Assembly: GCA_022572185.1 (NCBI GenBank)
Contig: JACZWL010000009.1
Location: forward strand, 1 to 64,000
Length of the DNA stretch: 64,000 bases
DNA from: Pseudomonadota bacterium
GTDB taxonomy: Bacteria; Pseudomonadota; Gammaproteobacteria; Steroidobacterales; Woeseiaceae
Reading direction: 5' to 3'
The position numbers and the translations under genes were made by a program. The notes under the pieces are model-generated. The model saw nothing but the letters and a program-made list of their open reading frames with translations. It was not told the DNA's origin and did no database searches. Shown one piece after another: positions 8,133-17,783 of the stretch. Within the stretch, counting starts at the first letter, position 1, and each line of letters opens with the position of its first letter.

Positions 8133-8786
8133 ACGCGACGACCAGACTGTTTCTGTAACTTCCGTCAAACCAGCCGCTTTGAATTTCGGCGGGCAATTAT
8201 CTATGTCGTTGTGCCTGCTTACAATCTCGAGCTTACTCCAGTAAGAAATTATCTCATCGGGCATGACGGCAAACGGCGGGCCGCAAGCCTCAGACTGGTC
8301 ATATTCGAGCGTAATGATCAACCGGTAGGCATCTTCTTTTAGCAGCATTTTGGTGTGTTCAATGTATCGTGGGCGCTCGTCAGCGGGTACGGCCACCAGC
8401 GCCCCACGATCATACAAAGCATCAAAGGGCTTCGATTCAAATTCAAAATAGTCGCCGCAAAAAATGGTAATCGGGTGGGCGTGCGAACGGTAACGCACCA
8501 GGTCGCCCTCGTCCCTGGCTTCGTATTCGAGGTCGTGCTCGGTAAAAAACGTTTCGACGGCAATCTGTGAGAGTTCTACGCCAACGATGTCGAGGCCGCG
8601 ATTCGCGAGCCAGATAAGGTCGCGGGCCTTGCCGCAAAACGGAACGAGTACGCGGCTGCCATTATCCAGATCCGGCCAGTATCTCTTAAGGTTAGCGTTA
8701 CCGTCCGGCTCGTGCCAGCCGATTCGTCCTTGCTCCCAGCGTTCGAGCCACGGTTCCGTCACCTTAGATTTTGAACACTCAGTCAC
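8127..8786 (-). CDS. tpm: Thiopurine S-methyltransferase (TPMT) family methyltransferase
   Basis: SAM methyltransferase of the TPMT family, about 211-219 aa as usual. Motifs: PWLERWEQGRIGWHE at the N-terminus, VLVPFCGKARDLIWLA (SAM loop), and DALYDRGALVAVP. In bacteria it methylates thiols and can detoxify selenium or tellurium compounds. The frame is open back to 8981 but that extension overlaps the DoxX gene and is not family-like. GTG 8786 or GTG 8762 are the plausible starts and neither has a good ribosome site. Confidence 0.85.
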   Translation of the reverse strand: MTECSKSKVTEPWLERWEQGRIGWHEPDGNANLKRYWPDLDNGSRVLVPFCGKARDLIWLANRGLDIVGVELSQIAVETFFTEHDLEYEARDEGDLVRYRSHAHPITIFCGDYFEFESKPFDALYDRGALVAVPADERPRYIEHTKMLLKEDAYRLIITLEYDQSEACGPPFAVMPDEIISYWSKLEIVSRHNDIDNCPPKFKAAGLTEVTETVWSSRL

Positions 8787-8833
8787 TTCCCGATAGTCGA
8801 TCGCCGCCCTGGTGAAATATGCAGACTCCTGAA

Positions 8834-9313
8834 TCAGCGAAGAAAAGGCAAACGGTCCGATAGCCCGTCGTCCAGGCCCGCAATTTTTCCGGCCGGAATG
8901 AAGCCGAGCACTATCAGGATGACAAACCACACGATATCGTGGTTCGTACCGGCGAAAACACCCACTCCCTTGGCGAACCAAAAATTCAATACCATGAATG
9001 CGCCGAAGAAAGCAGCATATCGGGTCGCCAGCCCGATAATCAAGGCAAGTCCCATCGTCAATTCGCCCCAGGAAATCAGGGTGCTGAAAATCTCTTTGTT
9101 GGGCAGGACGACCGATTCAATAAACGCACGATAAAAAGAAAAACTTGAATCCAGGTTTCCAGTTAGAAAATTCGACAAGGAAGCTGCAAAATCATCATGG
9201 CGAATCTTCCCGACGCCGTGATAAAGAAAGAAAACTCCGCTGTAAACACGGAGTAAGACGATTGGCCATTGTTTAAGTGTTATGGACGTCGGTGCATCTA
9301 TTCGATCGAGCAT
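8834..9313 (-). CDS. DoxX family membrane protein
   Basis: 159 aa, four hydrophobic helices typical of DoxX/DoxD-like proteins. Motifs are LLRVYSGVFFLYHGVGKI in helix 1 and GELTMGLALIIGL in helix 2-3, with a VWFVILIVLG helix near the end. Role in bacteria is uncertain, often linked to redox or membrane stress. It is upstream of TPMT on the same strand with a short gap, so co-transcription is possible. It is divergent from folD. Confidence 0.85.
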   Translation of the reverse strand: MLDRIDAPTSITLKQWPIVLLRVYSGVFFLYHGVGKIRHDDFAASLSNFLTGNLDSSFSFYRAFIESVVLPNKEIFSTLISWGELTMGLALIIGLATRYAAFFGAFMVLNFWFAKGVGVFAGTNHDIVWFVILIVLGFIPAGKIAGLDDGLSDRLPFLR

Positions 9314-9518
9314 CTCTCGGCCTCCTTCTTATCTTCGATGTTAGCACTCGACTGATTATTTGCTACCGCTATTTCCGTCTGCGATGAGAGACAGAGTCGG
9401 ACCAGGCAGAATGTTTACGGGGATGCACAACAGGGGTTACTATCTGCGCCCCGATCGACCATTATTGTTCTCCCGACCGCCTGTCCCGGCGGTTATCCAT
9501 GTCCAAGGACTGATTTTC

Positions 9519-10415
9519 GTGGCACCTGCGGCACTAATTGATGGTAAGGCAAGGGCGGCCCAGCTCTCCGTATCAATCACCGAGTCTGCGGCCGAGCTTT
9601 TCGAGACGCATGGCATCAGACCGGGCCTTGCGGTCGTCATTGTCGGAGACGATCCGGCCAGTAAGGTCTATGTCAGGAATAAGCAGCAAACGGCCGAGAC
9701 TTGCGGTTTTCACTCCGTCCAGCACGCGCTCGCGGCAGACTCAAGCCAGGAATCCGTCCTCGCACTCCTGACCGAACTCAATGCCGACCCGGCGATACAC
9801 GGAATCCTGGTGCAGTTGCCACTTCCCGATCATCTGGATGAACAACTGATCACACAATCAGTCGCCCCGGAGAAAGACGTTGACGGGTTTCATTTTCAAA
9901 ACATCGGAAAACTAACGGCCGGTCAGACAGAAGGCGCGTTTGTGCCTTGCACACCGGCAGGCTGCATGCTGATGATCGAGGACCAACTCGGCAAGGATCT
10001 GTCCGGCCTGAATGCTGTCATTATTGGCCGCTCGAATATCGTCGGAAAACCATTGGCAAGCCTCTTACTGAAAGCAAATGCAACAGTAACGATCACCCAC
10101 AGTCGCACCAGCGACTTACCTGCCGTATGTCGTAATGCGGATATTCTGGTCGCGGCCGTCGGCCGGCCAAACATGGTAAAAGGCGAGTGGATCAAGCCGG
10201 GGGCCATTGTTATTGATGTCGGCATCAATCGAATCCAAGTCAGCGAAGGCGGCAAGATAAAAACAAAGCTGACAGGCGATGTCGATTTCGAAGAAGTCAG
10301 CAAAGTGGCCGGGGCCATTACGCCAGTCCCGGGCGGCGTAGGTCCGATGACCATTGCCATGCTGATGGCAAACACCGTGGCATCCGCAAAACGCGCCGCA
10401 AACATTAGCGACTAG
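9519..10415 (+). CDS. folD: Bifunctional methylenetetrahydrofolate dehydrogenase / methenyl-THF cyclohydrolase FolD
   Basis: Cytoplasmic one-carbon enzyme of 298 aa interconverting 5,10-methylene-, methenyl- and 10-formyl-THF with NADP. Family motifs: [13 protein letters not shown] with the catalytic lysine, [40 protein letters not shown] (dinucleotide fold), and [11 protein letters not shown] at the end. The frame extends upstream to 9360, but GTG 9519 with AAGGAC eight bases before it gives the normal FolD N-terminus. It stands alone, divergent from doxX. Confidence 0.95.
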   Translation: MAPAALIDGKARAAQLSVSITESAAELFETHGIRPGLAVVIVGDDPASKVYVRNKQQTAETCGFHSVQHALAADSSQESVLALLTELNADPAIHGILVQLPLPDHLDEQLITQSVAPEKDVDGFHFQNIGKLTAGQTEGAFVPCTPAGCMLMIEDQLGKDLSGLNAVIIGRSNIVGKPLASLLLKANATVTITHSRTSDLPAVCRNADILVAAVGRPNMVKGEWIKPGAIVIDVGINRIQVSEGGKIKTKLTGDVDFEEVSKVAGAITPVPGGVGPMTIAMLMANTVASAKRAANISD

Positions 10416-10503
10416 CCCGAACGTTTCAACCGATTTAGCTGCCCTCGGCCGTCTAATGGGCAAGAGATGAATTTGCGGCTCATATCCGGCGTACGGTGGC
10501 ATT

Positions 10504-11562
10504 GTGAAAATTGGTCATATCAATCTTGAAAAGGAATACGGCGGCAGCGGGCATCAACTATTGATGTTGGCAAAAGCGCTGTCGAATTACAGCATCGAGC
10601 AGCACGCAGTCGTCAGGAATCCTATTCTCGCTCGGCGCCTCCTCGAACATGCCAAATTTTCATTTTCGCCGTTGGTTAATTCGCCGGTCACTGCTTATGC
10701 ATTGATGCCGAATATCGACCTTGCTCACCTGCATGACAGCAGGAGTCTGCAATCCGGATTATTGCTGACACTGACGCGATCTATTCCCTATATCGTCACA
10801 CACAGGTCATTGGAGCCGCCACCTGCACGCGCGCTGGCGAGATCCATGTATCGACGCGCCGAAGGGATAGCCTGTGTTTCTCAAGCCGTCTTGAAAATCA
10901 TGCTTGCTTATTCTCCGGGTACACCAATTGACAACATCTATGATGCCTGCTGCACAAATAGGACCGGTATTCCATCCGCGAGAGTGCAACCCGGGCGACG
11001 CGATGATGAGTTTGTTGTTGGCCATGTCGGTAAGTTAAACGAATCGATGAAGGGACAGGGTATTATCCTCGATATCGCCGAGCAATTCGTCGACCGCCAT
11101 CCCCGCGTTCGATTTGTACTGATCGGCGACGGTAAGGATGAAGGCGAACTAAAGGAACGTGCCTCGCATCTGCCCAACGTATCGCTCACAGGATGGCTCG
11201 CGAACCTGCAGATCTGTTACGAAACGATGGACGTATTTCTTTTTCCATCCCGAAGAGGGGCCCTGGGCTCTGCGATGCTCGAGGCAATGTCTTATCACTT
11301 GCCGATCGTAGCAAGTAATATCGGCGGCATACCGGAAATCGTTCGACATGGCCGGGAAGGCATTTTGTGTGGTACGAACGACCGCCGGGGATTTCAGGAC
11401 GCGTTGCTCGCAATCTACAGCGACGCAAACCTGAGAAAAAGACTGGGCGATGCAGCTTGGGCCCGCGCCAGGCAGTTCAGCCCCGAGCGAATGGCCGCAG
11501 AATACACGCGAGTATATCGGCGGATACTTGACCGCAAACGCGTGCCGGCCCTGTTGATATGA
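10504..11562 (+). CDS. Glycosyltransferase family 4 (GT-B fold)
   Basis: 352 aa retaining-type GT4 enzyme. The N-terminal acceptor domain starts with KIGHINLEKEYGGSGHQ, and the C-terminal donor domain shows VVGHVGKLNESMKGQ, FVLIGDGKDEGEL, and the E-x7-E region FLFPSRRGALGSAMLEAMSYHLPIV split by the usual glutamates. It probably adds a sugar to LPS core or another envelope glycan. Residue GALGSAMLEAM stands where many relatives have GLG. The start is GTG. It ends 20 bases before the convergent TonB-receptor gene. Confidence 0.87.
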   Translation: MKIGHINLEKEYGGSGHQLLMLAKALSNYSIEQHAVVRNPILARRLLEHAKFSFSPLVNSPVTAYALMPNIDLAHLHDSRSLQSGLLLTLTRSIPYIVTHRSLEPPPARALARSMYRRAEGIACVSQAVLKIMLAYSPGTPIDNIYDACCTNRTGIPSARVQPGRRDDEFVVGHVGKLNESMKGQGIILDIAEQFVDRHPRVRFVLIGDGKDEGELKERASHLPNVSLTGWLANLQICYETMDVFLFPSRRGALGSAMLEAMSYHLPIVASNIGGIPEIVRHGREGILCGTNDRRGFQDALLAIYSDANLRKRLGDAAWARARQFSPERMAAEYTRVYRRILDRKRVPALLI

Positions 11563-11583
11563 GTCCGTGAATCTTGCAGCCGC

Positions 11584-14130
11584 CTACTGGAATTCCCAGA
11601 GGAATCCGATCGCGGGTAATCGAGGTAGCCAGTAATCGTCGCTAAGCTCGAACACTTCGTTACCGTCGGCGTCTTCCTCAAAGTCATAATCACGGCAACA
11701 CAGATTTTTGCGATCAAATACATTGGAAACTTCGAGAAAGGCGGTGATCGTTCCCTTTCCGACTCTGAATCGCCGGCTGATGCGCGCATCCACACTGGCA
11801 AAAGTACCGAGCCTCTCAGCGTTACGTGGCCCTGGTATGGCGACGAACGTCGGCTCACCAACAGGATCATTTGCGTCGACAAGTGCCAGATCTGTCGTCG
11901 GCCAGCCACTGTGTACGTTTGTTGCAAGCGAAAAGTCCCATGCGTCGCTATTCCAGTTCAAACCTGCCTGAAGAGCATGTCTCTGGTCCCAGTTTCTCGG
12001 TTCCCTGACGCCATCTACTGTGTCGGTCACTTTAGAGAGTGTGTAGCTTGCCCACCACGCAAGTGACCTGCTTGTGTGATCGATCGAGAGTTCCATGCCT
12101 CTGGCCCGCGCGTCGCTCGGCGCAATTCTTACTCGGTCCGGCTGCATCTCCGGGATCAGGGTCAACGGACCGAACAGGTTCTCAAACCGTGGCCGCAATC
12201 GGCTCATGTCTTTCTGGAACAATTCCAACCTGAGTGAATTCTGATCGTCGAAGTTGTGCCGCAGGCCGACAATGATGTGGTCGGCACGCTGGGCAGGATA
12301 GAACTCGGTGACGCCATCCTCAATTTGCAGCTCCTGTATGCCCTGAGACTGGTAGTACCGCCCCCAGCTCAATCTGAGCTCTGTGGCGGGACTCAAAGCG
12401 TGCAGCACACTGAATCGCGGGCTTAATTGAGAATCCGAGACCAAGCCGGTGTAGGTCTGGTCATCCCACCTGAGGCCCAGTTCAACGATGGTTCCATGCG
12501 CGACCTTCCATCGATCCGATACGTAAACCCCGAATTTGCTACCAACGGGTGCAGCACTAAGATCTCGAGAGATCGTGTCGTCTACGTCCTCGTATAACGC
12601 GGCAAGACCAAAGAACTCGGCCTCACCCGTATAGGCGTAACGAGCCTCGCTGTGCTCTGCCTGAAATCCCCACTGAACCAGGTGAATGTCGGACTGGTTC
12701 CAGTACCAATCCAGCCGGATTCCGTATTGATCGACTCGTCGATGGTCGTCTACGGCCGATACGATTTTTTCAACGTCGCTCGTCACGCCAAGCCGATCGT
12801 TGGAGAACGAACTGACTGAGAAAACGCTCGTGCTGCGCAACGCCGGCGCCCACTGATTTTCCAGCGTCACCCAAAACTGCATGTTCTGAGTACTACTGGT
12901 TGTCTGCTCCAGTTCGGCCGGCTCGCTCTCGAGTACGACGATCACATCGTCATTCGCGAATAGGGCGTTCAGAGACAGCCTCGTACCAGGCGTCAGGTCG
13001 AACGAAACTTCACTGAACACATCGTAGTAATTTGGTTGGCCGAGATTCGGATTCAGGACAAGATCCAGGTTGCTGCGTCTAGCGGATAGCAGCCATTGTG
13101 AGTCACCATCTGAAAAAGTGCCTGCCGTTAGTACGGATGTGTTGAAAACACTTACGCCCAGCTCCGTGTACCGTGGCCGCAAGGAATCGAGAGAATCCAT
13201 CAGCACGAAGCCACTCAGTCGATCGCCATATCGGGCCGGAAACCCGCCTGTGTAAACTTCGACGCCATTGATCGCGCGCGCATCGATCGTGCTGAAGATA
13301 TTGTTGTAATCGCGAACGTGAAACGGATCGAAGAGCCGCTGTCCGTTCAGGATGATGCCGGTCTCGGTGTCTTCGCCGCCACGGAAATGCGCGCGAGCCG
13401 AGACTCCACCGGCTGCTGTCCCCGGCAGTCGGTGCACAACACGGACAGGGTCTTCGCCAACGTCCGGCATGTTCTGGATCGTGCGCTGATCGAGAAAGAA
13501 ATTGGACGTCGTAACGTCGCGGGAGATTTCGTAACGGCTTGCCGAAACCGTAATCGATTCAATCTCGGGCTTCGCCGGCTCCAGCAGGATCGTCACGGTT
13601 GTCGTTCTTGCCGATTCGACATACACCAGTCGCACCGCGGGTTCGAAACCGCTGGCCTCAACTTCGACGCGGTAGGAACCCGGCTTCAGTTCAGAGTACT
13701 GCTGGATTCCCGGCGCGAGAATGCTGGCCCGTGTAAATGCGGGTACGGCGTTGACGGTCGGCTGCTGAAGCGGCATATAGTCCCGTTTGTCTCTCACGAT
13801 CAGCAGGACGTCCCCTGCCTGTTGACTCCCCTGATCGCCCCTGACGATGAGCCACAAACCCTCTTCCGAGCGAATGGTCAGGTTGTGCGGTTCGAGAATC
13901 TGCCTGACGATCTGAAGTTCGTCGGTGGCTGTCGGCTCGATCGTAACGAGCAACCTGTCGCTGACGAGGATGGTGCTGTAAGTCAGACCAAATCCCTGTG
14001 ATCGAAAATCATCGATCACCGACATCACCGTCCTGCCCTTGTAGCGCGTCGACTCGCCGTCTGCGGCGAGGGCACCGGCCGAGACCAAGAACAGAACCAG
14101 GAAGAAGAGCGGCCGACGCAACTTAATCAC
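11584..14130 (-). CDS. TonB-dependent receptor with N-terminal STN signalling domain
   Basis: 848-aa outer-membrane transporter. Order: signal peptide (LFFLVLFLVSAGALA), STN secretin/TonB short domain (about residues 25-95, RYKGRTVMSVIDDF to LWLIVRG), a carboxypeptidase-regulatory-like beta sandwich (100-185), plug (about 190-330, with LNGQRLFDPFHVRDYN and YGDRLSGFVLM), then the beta-barrel ending in Phe-Gln. The STN domain normally relays ligand binding to a FecR partner. GTG 14130 is chosen because it overlaps the fecR stop by 8 bases and directly precedes the signal sequence. The substrate is unknown. Third gene of the sigma-fecR-receptor operon. Confidence 0.87.
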   Translation of the reverse strand: MIKLRRPLFFLVLFLVSAGALAADGESTRYKGRTVMSVIDDFRSQGFGLTYSTILVSDRLLVTIEPTATDELQIVRQILEPHNLTIRSEEGLWLIVRGDQGSQQAGDVLLIVRDKRDYMPLQQPTVNAVPAFTRASILAPGIQQYSELKPGSYRVEVEASGFEPAVRLVYVESARTTTVTILLEPAKPEIESITVSASRYEISRDVTTSNFFLDQRTIQNMPDVGEDPVRVVHRLPGTAAGGVSARAHFRGGEDTETGIILNGQRLFDPFHVRDYNNIFSTIDARAINGVEVYTGGFPARYGDRLSGFVLMDSLDSLRPRYTELGVSVFNTSVLTAGTFSDGDSQWLLSARRSNLDLVLNPNLGQPNYYDVFSEVSFDLTPGTRLSLNALFANDDVIVVLESEPAELEQTTSSTQNMQFWVTLENQWAPALRSTSVFSVSSFSNDRLGVTSDVEKIVSAVDDHRRVDQYGIRLDWYWNQSDIHLVQWGFQAEHSEARYAYTGEAEFFGLAALYEDVDDTISRDLSAAPVGSKFGVYVSDRWKVAHGTIVELGLRWDDQTYTGLVSDSQLSPRFSVLHALSPATELRLSWGRYYQSQGIQELQIEDGVTEFYPAQRADHIIVGLRHNFDDQNSLRLELFQKDMSRLRPRFENLFGPLTLIPEMQPDRVRIAPSDARARGMELSIDHTSRSLAWWASYTLSKVTDTVDGVREPRNWDQRHALQAGLNWNSDAWDFSLATNVHSGWPTTDLALVDANDPVGEPTFVAIPGPRNAERLGTFASVDARISRRFRVGKGTITAFLEVSNVFDRKNLCCRDYDFEEDADGNEVFELSDDYWLPRLPAIGFLWEFQ

Positions 14131-15139
14131 CGACCACAATTTCACCGCCCTCGATACGCCATGCCAGTCCGGTGATCGGCATATACAGGCGCAGCGCATG
14201 GCTGGGCTCCTCATCGTACACGCCGTGCATGGTCTCCTTACTGACAATTTCTTTGACACGTTGCGACATGCGTAATGGCTGGCCCGTCTCGCGACTAACC
14301 CAGGTGAGAAACTCGATGATCGGGCGATTATCCAGCGTGAGGGACGGCGAGGTTTTCTCGATCCACTGCCAGTCGCCTCCGGAAACCTCTATGATGCGCA
14401 CAGTTATCCGGCCGTCACGGGTAACGGTCAGCTTTTGACCCACCATCGCAGTCTCATTGACGTGCGTTCCTTTGACCGATACGCGTCCTTCCCTAACCAG
14501 CACGCTGAGATTATTCCCATCTGTCTGTGCAATAAACTGTGTACCGAAATGCCGCACTGTGCCGGCGTCGGTACGAATGGCCAGTCTTGCCTTGTCAGGA
14601 TCTGTCAGAACGGATGGAATGCCACTCGGCATCGAATCGAAATAGATGCGTCCGGACCGAAGATAGATCTGCGAGCCCGATTCGAATTCAACACGCGTAT
14701 TCTGATCAAGCCGCAGCGAGCCCCCAGCATTCCACGCGAGTGTCAGGCCGGACTCGTCGCCCGTTTCAATGGACTGCCCGCTGCCAATCGCCGATACGTC
14801 GTTGTCATCAGGGCCTGATTGGCGATTGCTCAGCACCTTGATAACGCCGAATTGTTTTTGGATGTTTGCCACCTGCTGGAGCCCACCGCCATCGAATGGG
14901 CCGCGCAAGGCATTCAAAGTAAGCAGTACCACGACCAGAACTGATGCTGCCAGTGCAAAATTCGTCAGGCGACGATTTCGTATTCGTCGCTTCATGACCT
15001 GGTCCCACTCGGCATGTACAGCGCGACGAATCACCTGCTCATCCTGCTGTGGCGGCAACGGTCTCGGCTCTGCTTTGCCGAGCAGTTCCTCAAGCGCCCT
15101 TTCGGACCGAAGGTCTTGTTCCTGGTTCATTGGATTCAT
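14123..15139 (-). CDS. FecR-family anti-sigma/transducer protein with C-terminal STN-like domain
   Basis: 338-aa inner-membrane transducer. Residues 1-58 are the cytoplasmic sigma-binding part, 59-80 a transmembrane helix (LTNFALAASVLVVVLLTL), and the periplasmic part carries the FecR domain (LRLDQNTRVEFESG then TVRHFGTQFIA). Residues about 255-338 resemble an STN fold (PIIEFLTWVSRETGQPL). This is a known variation but it means both FecR and the receptor carry STN modules. It starts 2 nt after the sigma-factor stop and overlaps the receptor start, so the three are tightly coupled. Confidence 0.87.
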   Translation of the reverse strand: MNPMNQEQDLRSERALEELLGKAEPRPLPPQQDEQVIRRAVHAEWDQVMKRRIRNRRLTNFALAASVLVVVLLTLNALRGPFDGGGLQQVANIQKQFGVIKVLSNRQSGPDDNDVSAIGSGQSIETGDESGLTLAWNAGGSLRLDQNTRVEFESGSQIYLRSGRIYFDSMPSGIPSVLTDPDKARLAIRTDAGTVRHFGTQFIAQTDGNNLSVLVREGRVSVKGTHVNETAMVGQKLTVTRDGRITVRIIEVSGGDWQWIEKTSPSLTLDNRPIIEFLTWVSRETGQPLRMSQRVKEIVSKETMHGVYDEEPSHALRLYMPITGLAWRIEGGEIVVGD

Positions 15140-15141
15140 GA

Positions 15142-15762
15142 CTACATTAGGCCTGTTAATGTCGACTCCGATCGCAGGGGACCGGTAAGTGACGAATAAA
15201 CGTCACCAAATGCTCGCTTGGCCCGCGCGAGCAGGGACTGAGTCGCTTCATGCCCAAGCTCCAGCTTCTCTGCTATCTCCTTGACCGAGTAGCCCTCAAT
15301 GTATTTCCACTCCAGGACATTGCCATACCTCGCCGGCAACCGATCCAGCGCGACCTGTATGAGGCGGAGGCCCTCCATCCGCTGTGCGTGCTGTTCCGGA
15401 TTGTCTTCCTGCGGCGCCCGATACGAATCGACGGCGGCCTGTATTTCGGGAATGTCCTCAGTAAGCACAATATGCTCGCGATACCGGCGATGCCTCGCGA
15501 GCCAGTCACTCCCTTCATTGCGGCAGATCGCACAGAGCCAGGTAAAAAGGGCCGCTTCACCCCGGTAGGTATGCAGCTTCTGAATGGCCCTGCTTAACGT
15601 AATCTGCACAACCTCGCGCGCACCCTCCGGATCATCCGGCAAGCGCGTCAGCGCGAATCGGTACAGCCGCGCAAAATTGTCGTTGAAAAACGTATCAAAT
15701 GCCTGCTCATCATGAGCAAGTAGTTGTTTTACAAGGCGTTTATCGTCCAGATAGCTTGTCAC
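15142..15762 (-). CDS. ECF-type RNA polymerase sigma factor
   Basis: 206 aa sigma-70 family protein with sigma-2 (LVKQLLAHDEQAFDTFFNDN to TYRGEAALFTWLCAICRN) and sigma-4 regions (LDRLPARYGNVLEWKYIEGY then the helix-turn-helix YSVKEIAEKLELGHEATQSLLARAK). No sigma-1.1 or sigma-3, so extracytoplasmic-function type. GTG 15762 has GGGAG upstream and gives a normal ECF N-terminus; the frame extends further to 15822. It is the first gene of the operon and should direct transcription of the receptor when FecR signals. Confidence 0.88.
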   Translation of the reverse strand: MTSYLDDKRLVKQLLAHDEQAFDTFFNDNFARLYRFALTRLPDDPEGAREVVQITLSRAIQKLHTYRGEAALFTWLCAICRNEGSDWLARHRRYREHIVLTEDIPEIQAAVDSYRAPQEDNPEQHAQRMEGLRLIQVALDRLPARYGNVLEWKYIEGYSVKEIAEKLELGHEATQSLLARAKRAFGDVYSSLTGPLRSESTLTGLM

Positions 15763-15984
15763 CGGCCAGAACTCCCTGAATCTCAAGTATTTGACCCCCG
15801 GGAGGGCGAATATCGGTCGCAACCCACAGATTTTCAGGCTGATTTGCGCGCAAGTTCACGTTGCAGCAGTGTACTCCGATCGGAGCCAGCCAGATTGGAA
15901 GCAGGGCGACCGTGGCTGCCGCGGAGGCTAAGATGGCGGACCTGTCACTTGCTGTGCCAAAACGAGAAGAAATGATGCCAGATA

Positions 15985-16004
15985 TCGCCCGTCCTGACGG
16001 ACGA
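15985..16004. repeat. Dispersed GCCCGTC/GACGGGC-type palindrome (copy 1)
   Basis: TCGCCCGTCCTGACGGACGA, an imperfect copy of the palindrome seen at four other intergenic places in the window. It lies just before mtnA, within the end of a short reading frame (MADLSLAVPKREE...) whose stop overlaps the mtnA start as TAATG. Confidence 0.5.
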
Positions 16005-16012
16005 ATCCAGTA

Positions 16013-17131
16013 ATGACAGCGAATATCCAAAATTTTCGAACGATCTGGCTCAAGCCTGACGATCCCTCAATTGTTCAGATCATTGACCAGACGAAACTGC
16101 CTCATGAGTACGTCGTACGAGACTTGAGCAACTACCGGGAGGGTGCACAGGCAATCAGGGAGATGCTCGTGCGCGGTGCACCATTAATTGGTGCGACGGC
16201 AGCGTGGAGTCTTTATCTCGCCGCCATCGAGGGCAGTGAAACAGAAGACCCGGTCAGTTTCGTGAAGCAAGCGGCAATCGAGCTGGGTGAAACCAGGCCG
16301 ACTGCCGTTAACTTACGCTGGGCATTGGATCGGGTGCTGGGCGTCATTCGCCAGTCAGGCGAGAATCGGGACCTGGTTTCTTTGCTGCGCAGCGAAGCAC
16401 AGTCCATTTGTGACGAGGATGTCGAGATATCCTGGAACATCGGCGTGCACGGCTGCGCCCTGCTCGAGGAAATTGCAGAAGAGAAATCCGGCGAAGTCGT
16501 TAATGTCCTGACACATTGCAATGCAGGCGCACTGGCTACGATCAACTGGGGTACGGCGACTGCCCCCATCTATGTTGCCAGGCAGCGCGGCATTGATGTT
16601 CACGTTTGGGTCGATGAAACGCGGCCGAGAAACCAGGGCTCTCAACTGACCTGCTGGGAGTTGGCAAGAAACGGGGTGCCTCACACGCTTATTGTAGACA
16701 ACGCGGGCGGCCATTTGATGCAGCGCGGTCAGGTTGACATCTGCATTACCGGTACCGATCGAACGACGCGTACCGGCGACGTAGCGAACAAGATCGGCAC
16801 ATATCTGAAAGCGCTCGCCGCACACGACAACGCCATCCCTTTCTATGTTGCACTGCCCTCGACATCGATCGACTGGACGATACAGGACGGAATGACCGAG
16901 ATTCCTATTGAAGAACGCGACACACACGAGGTCTCACATGTCCGCGGCATGCATGGCAATGATGTTCGTGAGGTAAAAACGGTCGCCGACGGTTCGGCTA
17001 TCAGGAACTATGCCTTCGATGTAACGCCTGCGCGTCTCATCACCGGCTTGATTACCGAATGCGGTATATGCGAGCCCAGCGAAGAAGGCCTCGCCCGACT
17101 TTTCCCGGATTTTGCCAAACGCGCATCATGA
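16013..17131 (+). CDS. mtnA: S-methyl-5-thioribose-1-phosphate isomerase MtnA
   Basis: 372-aa aldose-ketose isomerase of the eIF2B-like family that converts methylthioribose-1-P to methylthioribulose-1-P in methylthioadenosine salvage. Motifs: MLVRGAPLIGATAAWSL, the catalytic-cysteine motif LTHCNAGALAT, the GDVANKIGTY aspartate motif, and VALPSTSIDW. The next gene, a class II aldolase family enzyme, overlaps as ATGA. A short reading frame directly upstream ends in TAATG at the mtnA start and could couple translation; no strong ribosome site is seen otherwise. Confidence 0.93.
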   Translation: MTANIQNFRTIWLKPDDPSIVQIIDQTKLPHEYVVRDLSNYREGAQAIREMLVRGAPLIGATAAWSLYLAAIEGSETEDPVSFVKQAAIELGETRPTAVNLRWALDRVLGVIRQSGENRDLVSLLRSEAQSICDEDVEISWNIGVHGCALLEEIAEEKSGEVVNVLTHCNAGALATINWGTATAPIYVARQRGIDVHVWVDETRPRNQGSQLTCWELARNGVPHTLIVDNAGGHLMQRGQVDICITGTDRTTRTGDVANKIGTYLKALAAHDNAIPFYVALPSTSIDWTIQDGMTEIPIEERDTHEVSHVRGMHGNDVREVKTVADGSAIRNYAFDVTPARLITGLITECGICEPSEEGLARLFPDFAKRAS

Positions 17132-17733
17132 CCGATGAAGGCTACATCAAGTTCAGCTGCGATTGGACGAAAGGCCCGCCATTTGAAAACGCTGCGATAG
17201 CCGAACTCAATACCTGGCGGCGTCCATTGTTCGATGCGGGGCTGGTAGGCCAATATGAGGATACCGGTGTCGGATTTGGCAATATGAGCATGCGCTCGGG
17301 ATCCGATGTGCAGTTCATTATCAGCGGCACCCAGACCGGTCACCTGGCCGATCTAACCGGCGCTCACTACGCCGAAGTGACGGACTATGACATCCAGGAC
17401 AATCGCATCACCTGTCACGGGCCGGTCAAGGCATCCTCTGAATCGCTGACACACGCAGCAATCTACGAGCTGGATCCGACGATTCAGGCCATCGTGCATG
17501 TCCACAACGACACCCTGTGGCACGAGCTTCGCAATACAATACCGACAACAGATCCCACTGTGACATACGGCACACCCGATATGGCGGAGGAGTTCCGGAG
17601 GCTGTACTGTGACACCGACTTCACCAGCAGCAAGATTGCCGTTATGGGGGGACATCACGGGGGCTTGATCAGTATCGGGCACGACATGGCGGAGGCGGCC
17701 CATCGCTTTCTCGATATCGCCACCACGGCCTGA
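17128..17733 (+). CDS. Class II aldolase/adducin family protein
   Basis: 201-aa cytoplasmic metalloenzyme. The zinc histidines are in AIVHVHNDTLW (HxH), with a third in the GGHHGGLIS motif near the C-terminus. The N-terminal part has the GNMSMRSG motif (usually GN-x-S-x-R). The family includes sugar-phosphate aldolases and MtnB dehydratase. Its ATG overlaps the mtnA stop, so it most likely acts on methylthioribulose-1-P or 5-deoxyribulose-1-P. Whether it is a dehydratase or an aldolase (shunt-type) cannot be told from sequence alone. The in-frame extension upstream to 17059 lies inside mtnA and is rejected. Confidence 0.85.
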   Translation: MTDEGYIKFSCDWTKGPPFENAAIAELNTWRRPLFDAGLVGQYEDTGVGFGNMSMRSGSDVQFIISGTQTGHLADLTGAHYAEVTDYDIQDNRITCHGPVKASSESLTHAAIYELDPTIQAIVHVHNDTLWHELRNTIPTTDPTVTYGTPDMAEEFRRLYCDTDFTSSKIAVMGGHHGGLISIGHDMAEAAHRFLDIATTA

Positions 17734-17783
17734 ATACTAGTGGTCCAACACGGTTATATTGATGGATCACTATGAGGTCAGAA

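Noticed and set aside
17059-17127. Upstream extension of the class II aldolase frame
   Set aside because: It lies inside mtnA and is not family-like; the ATGA overlap gives the start at 17128.
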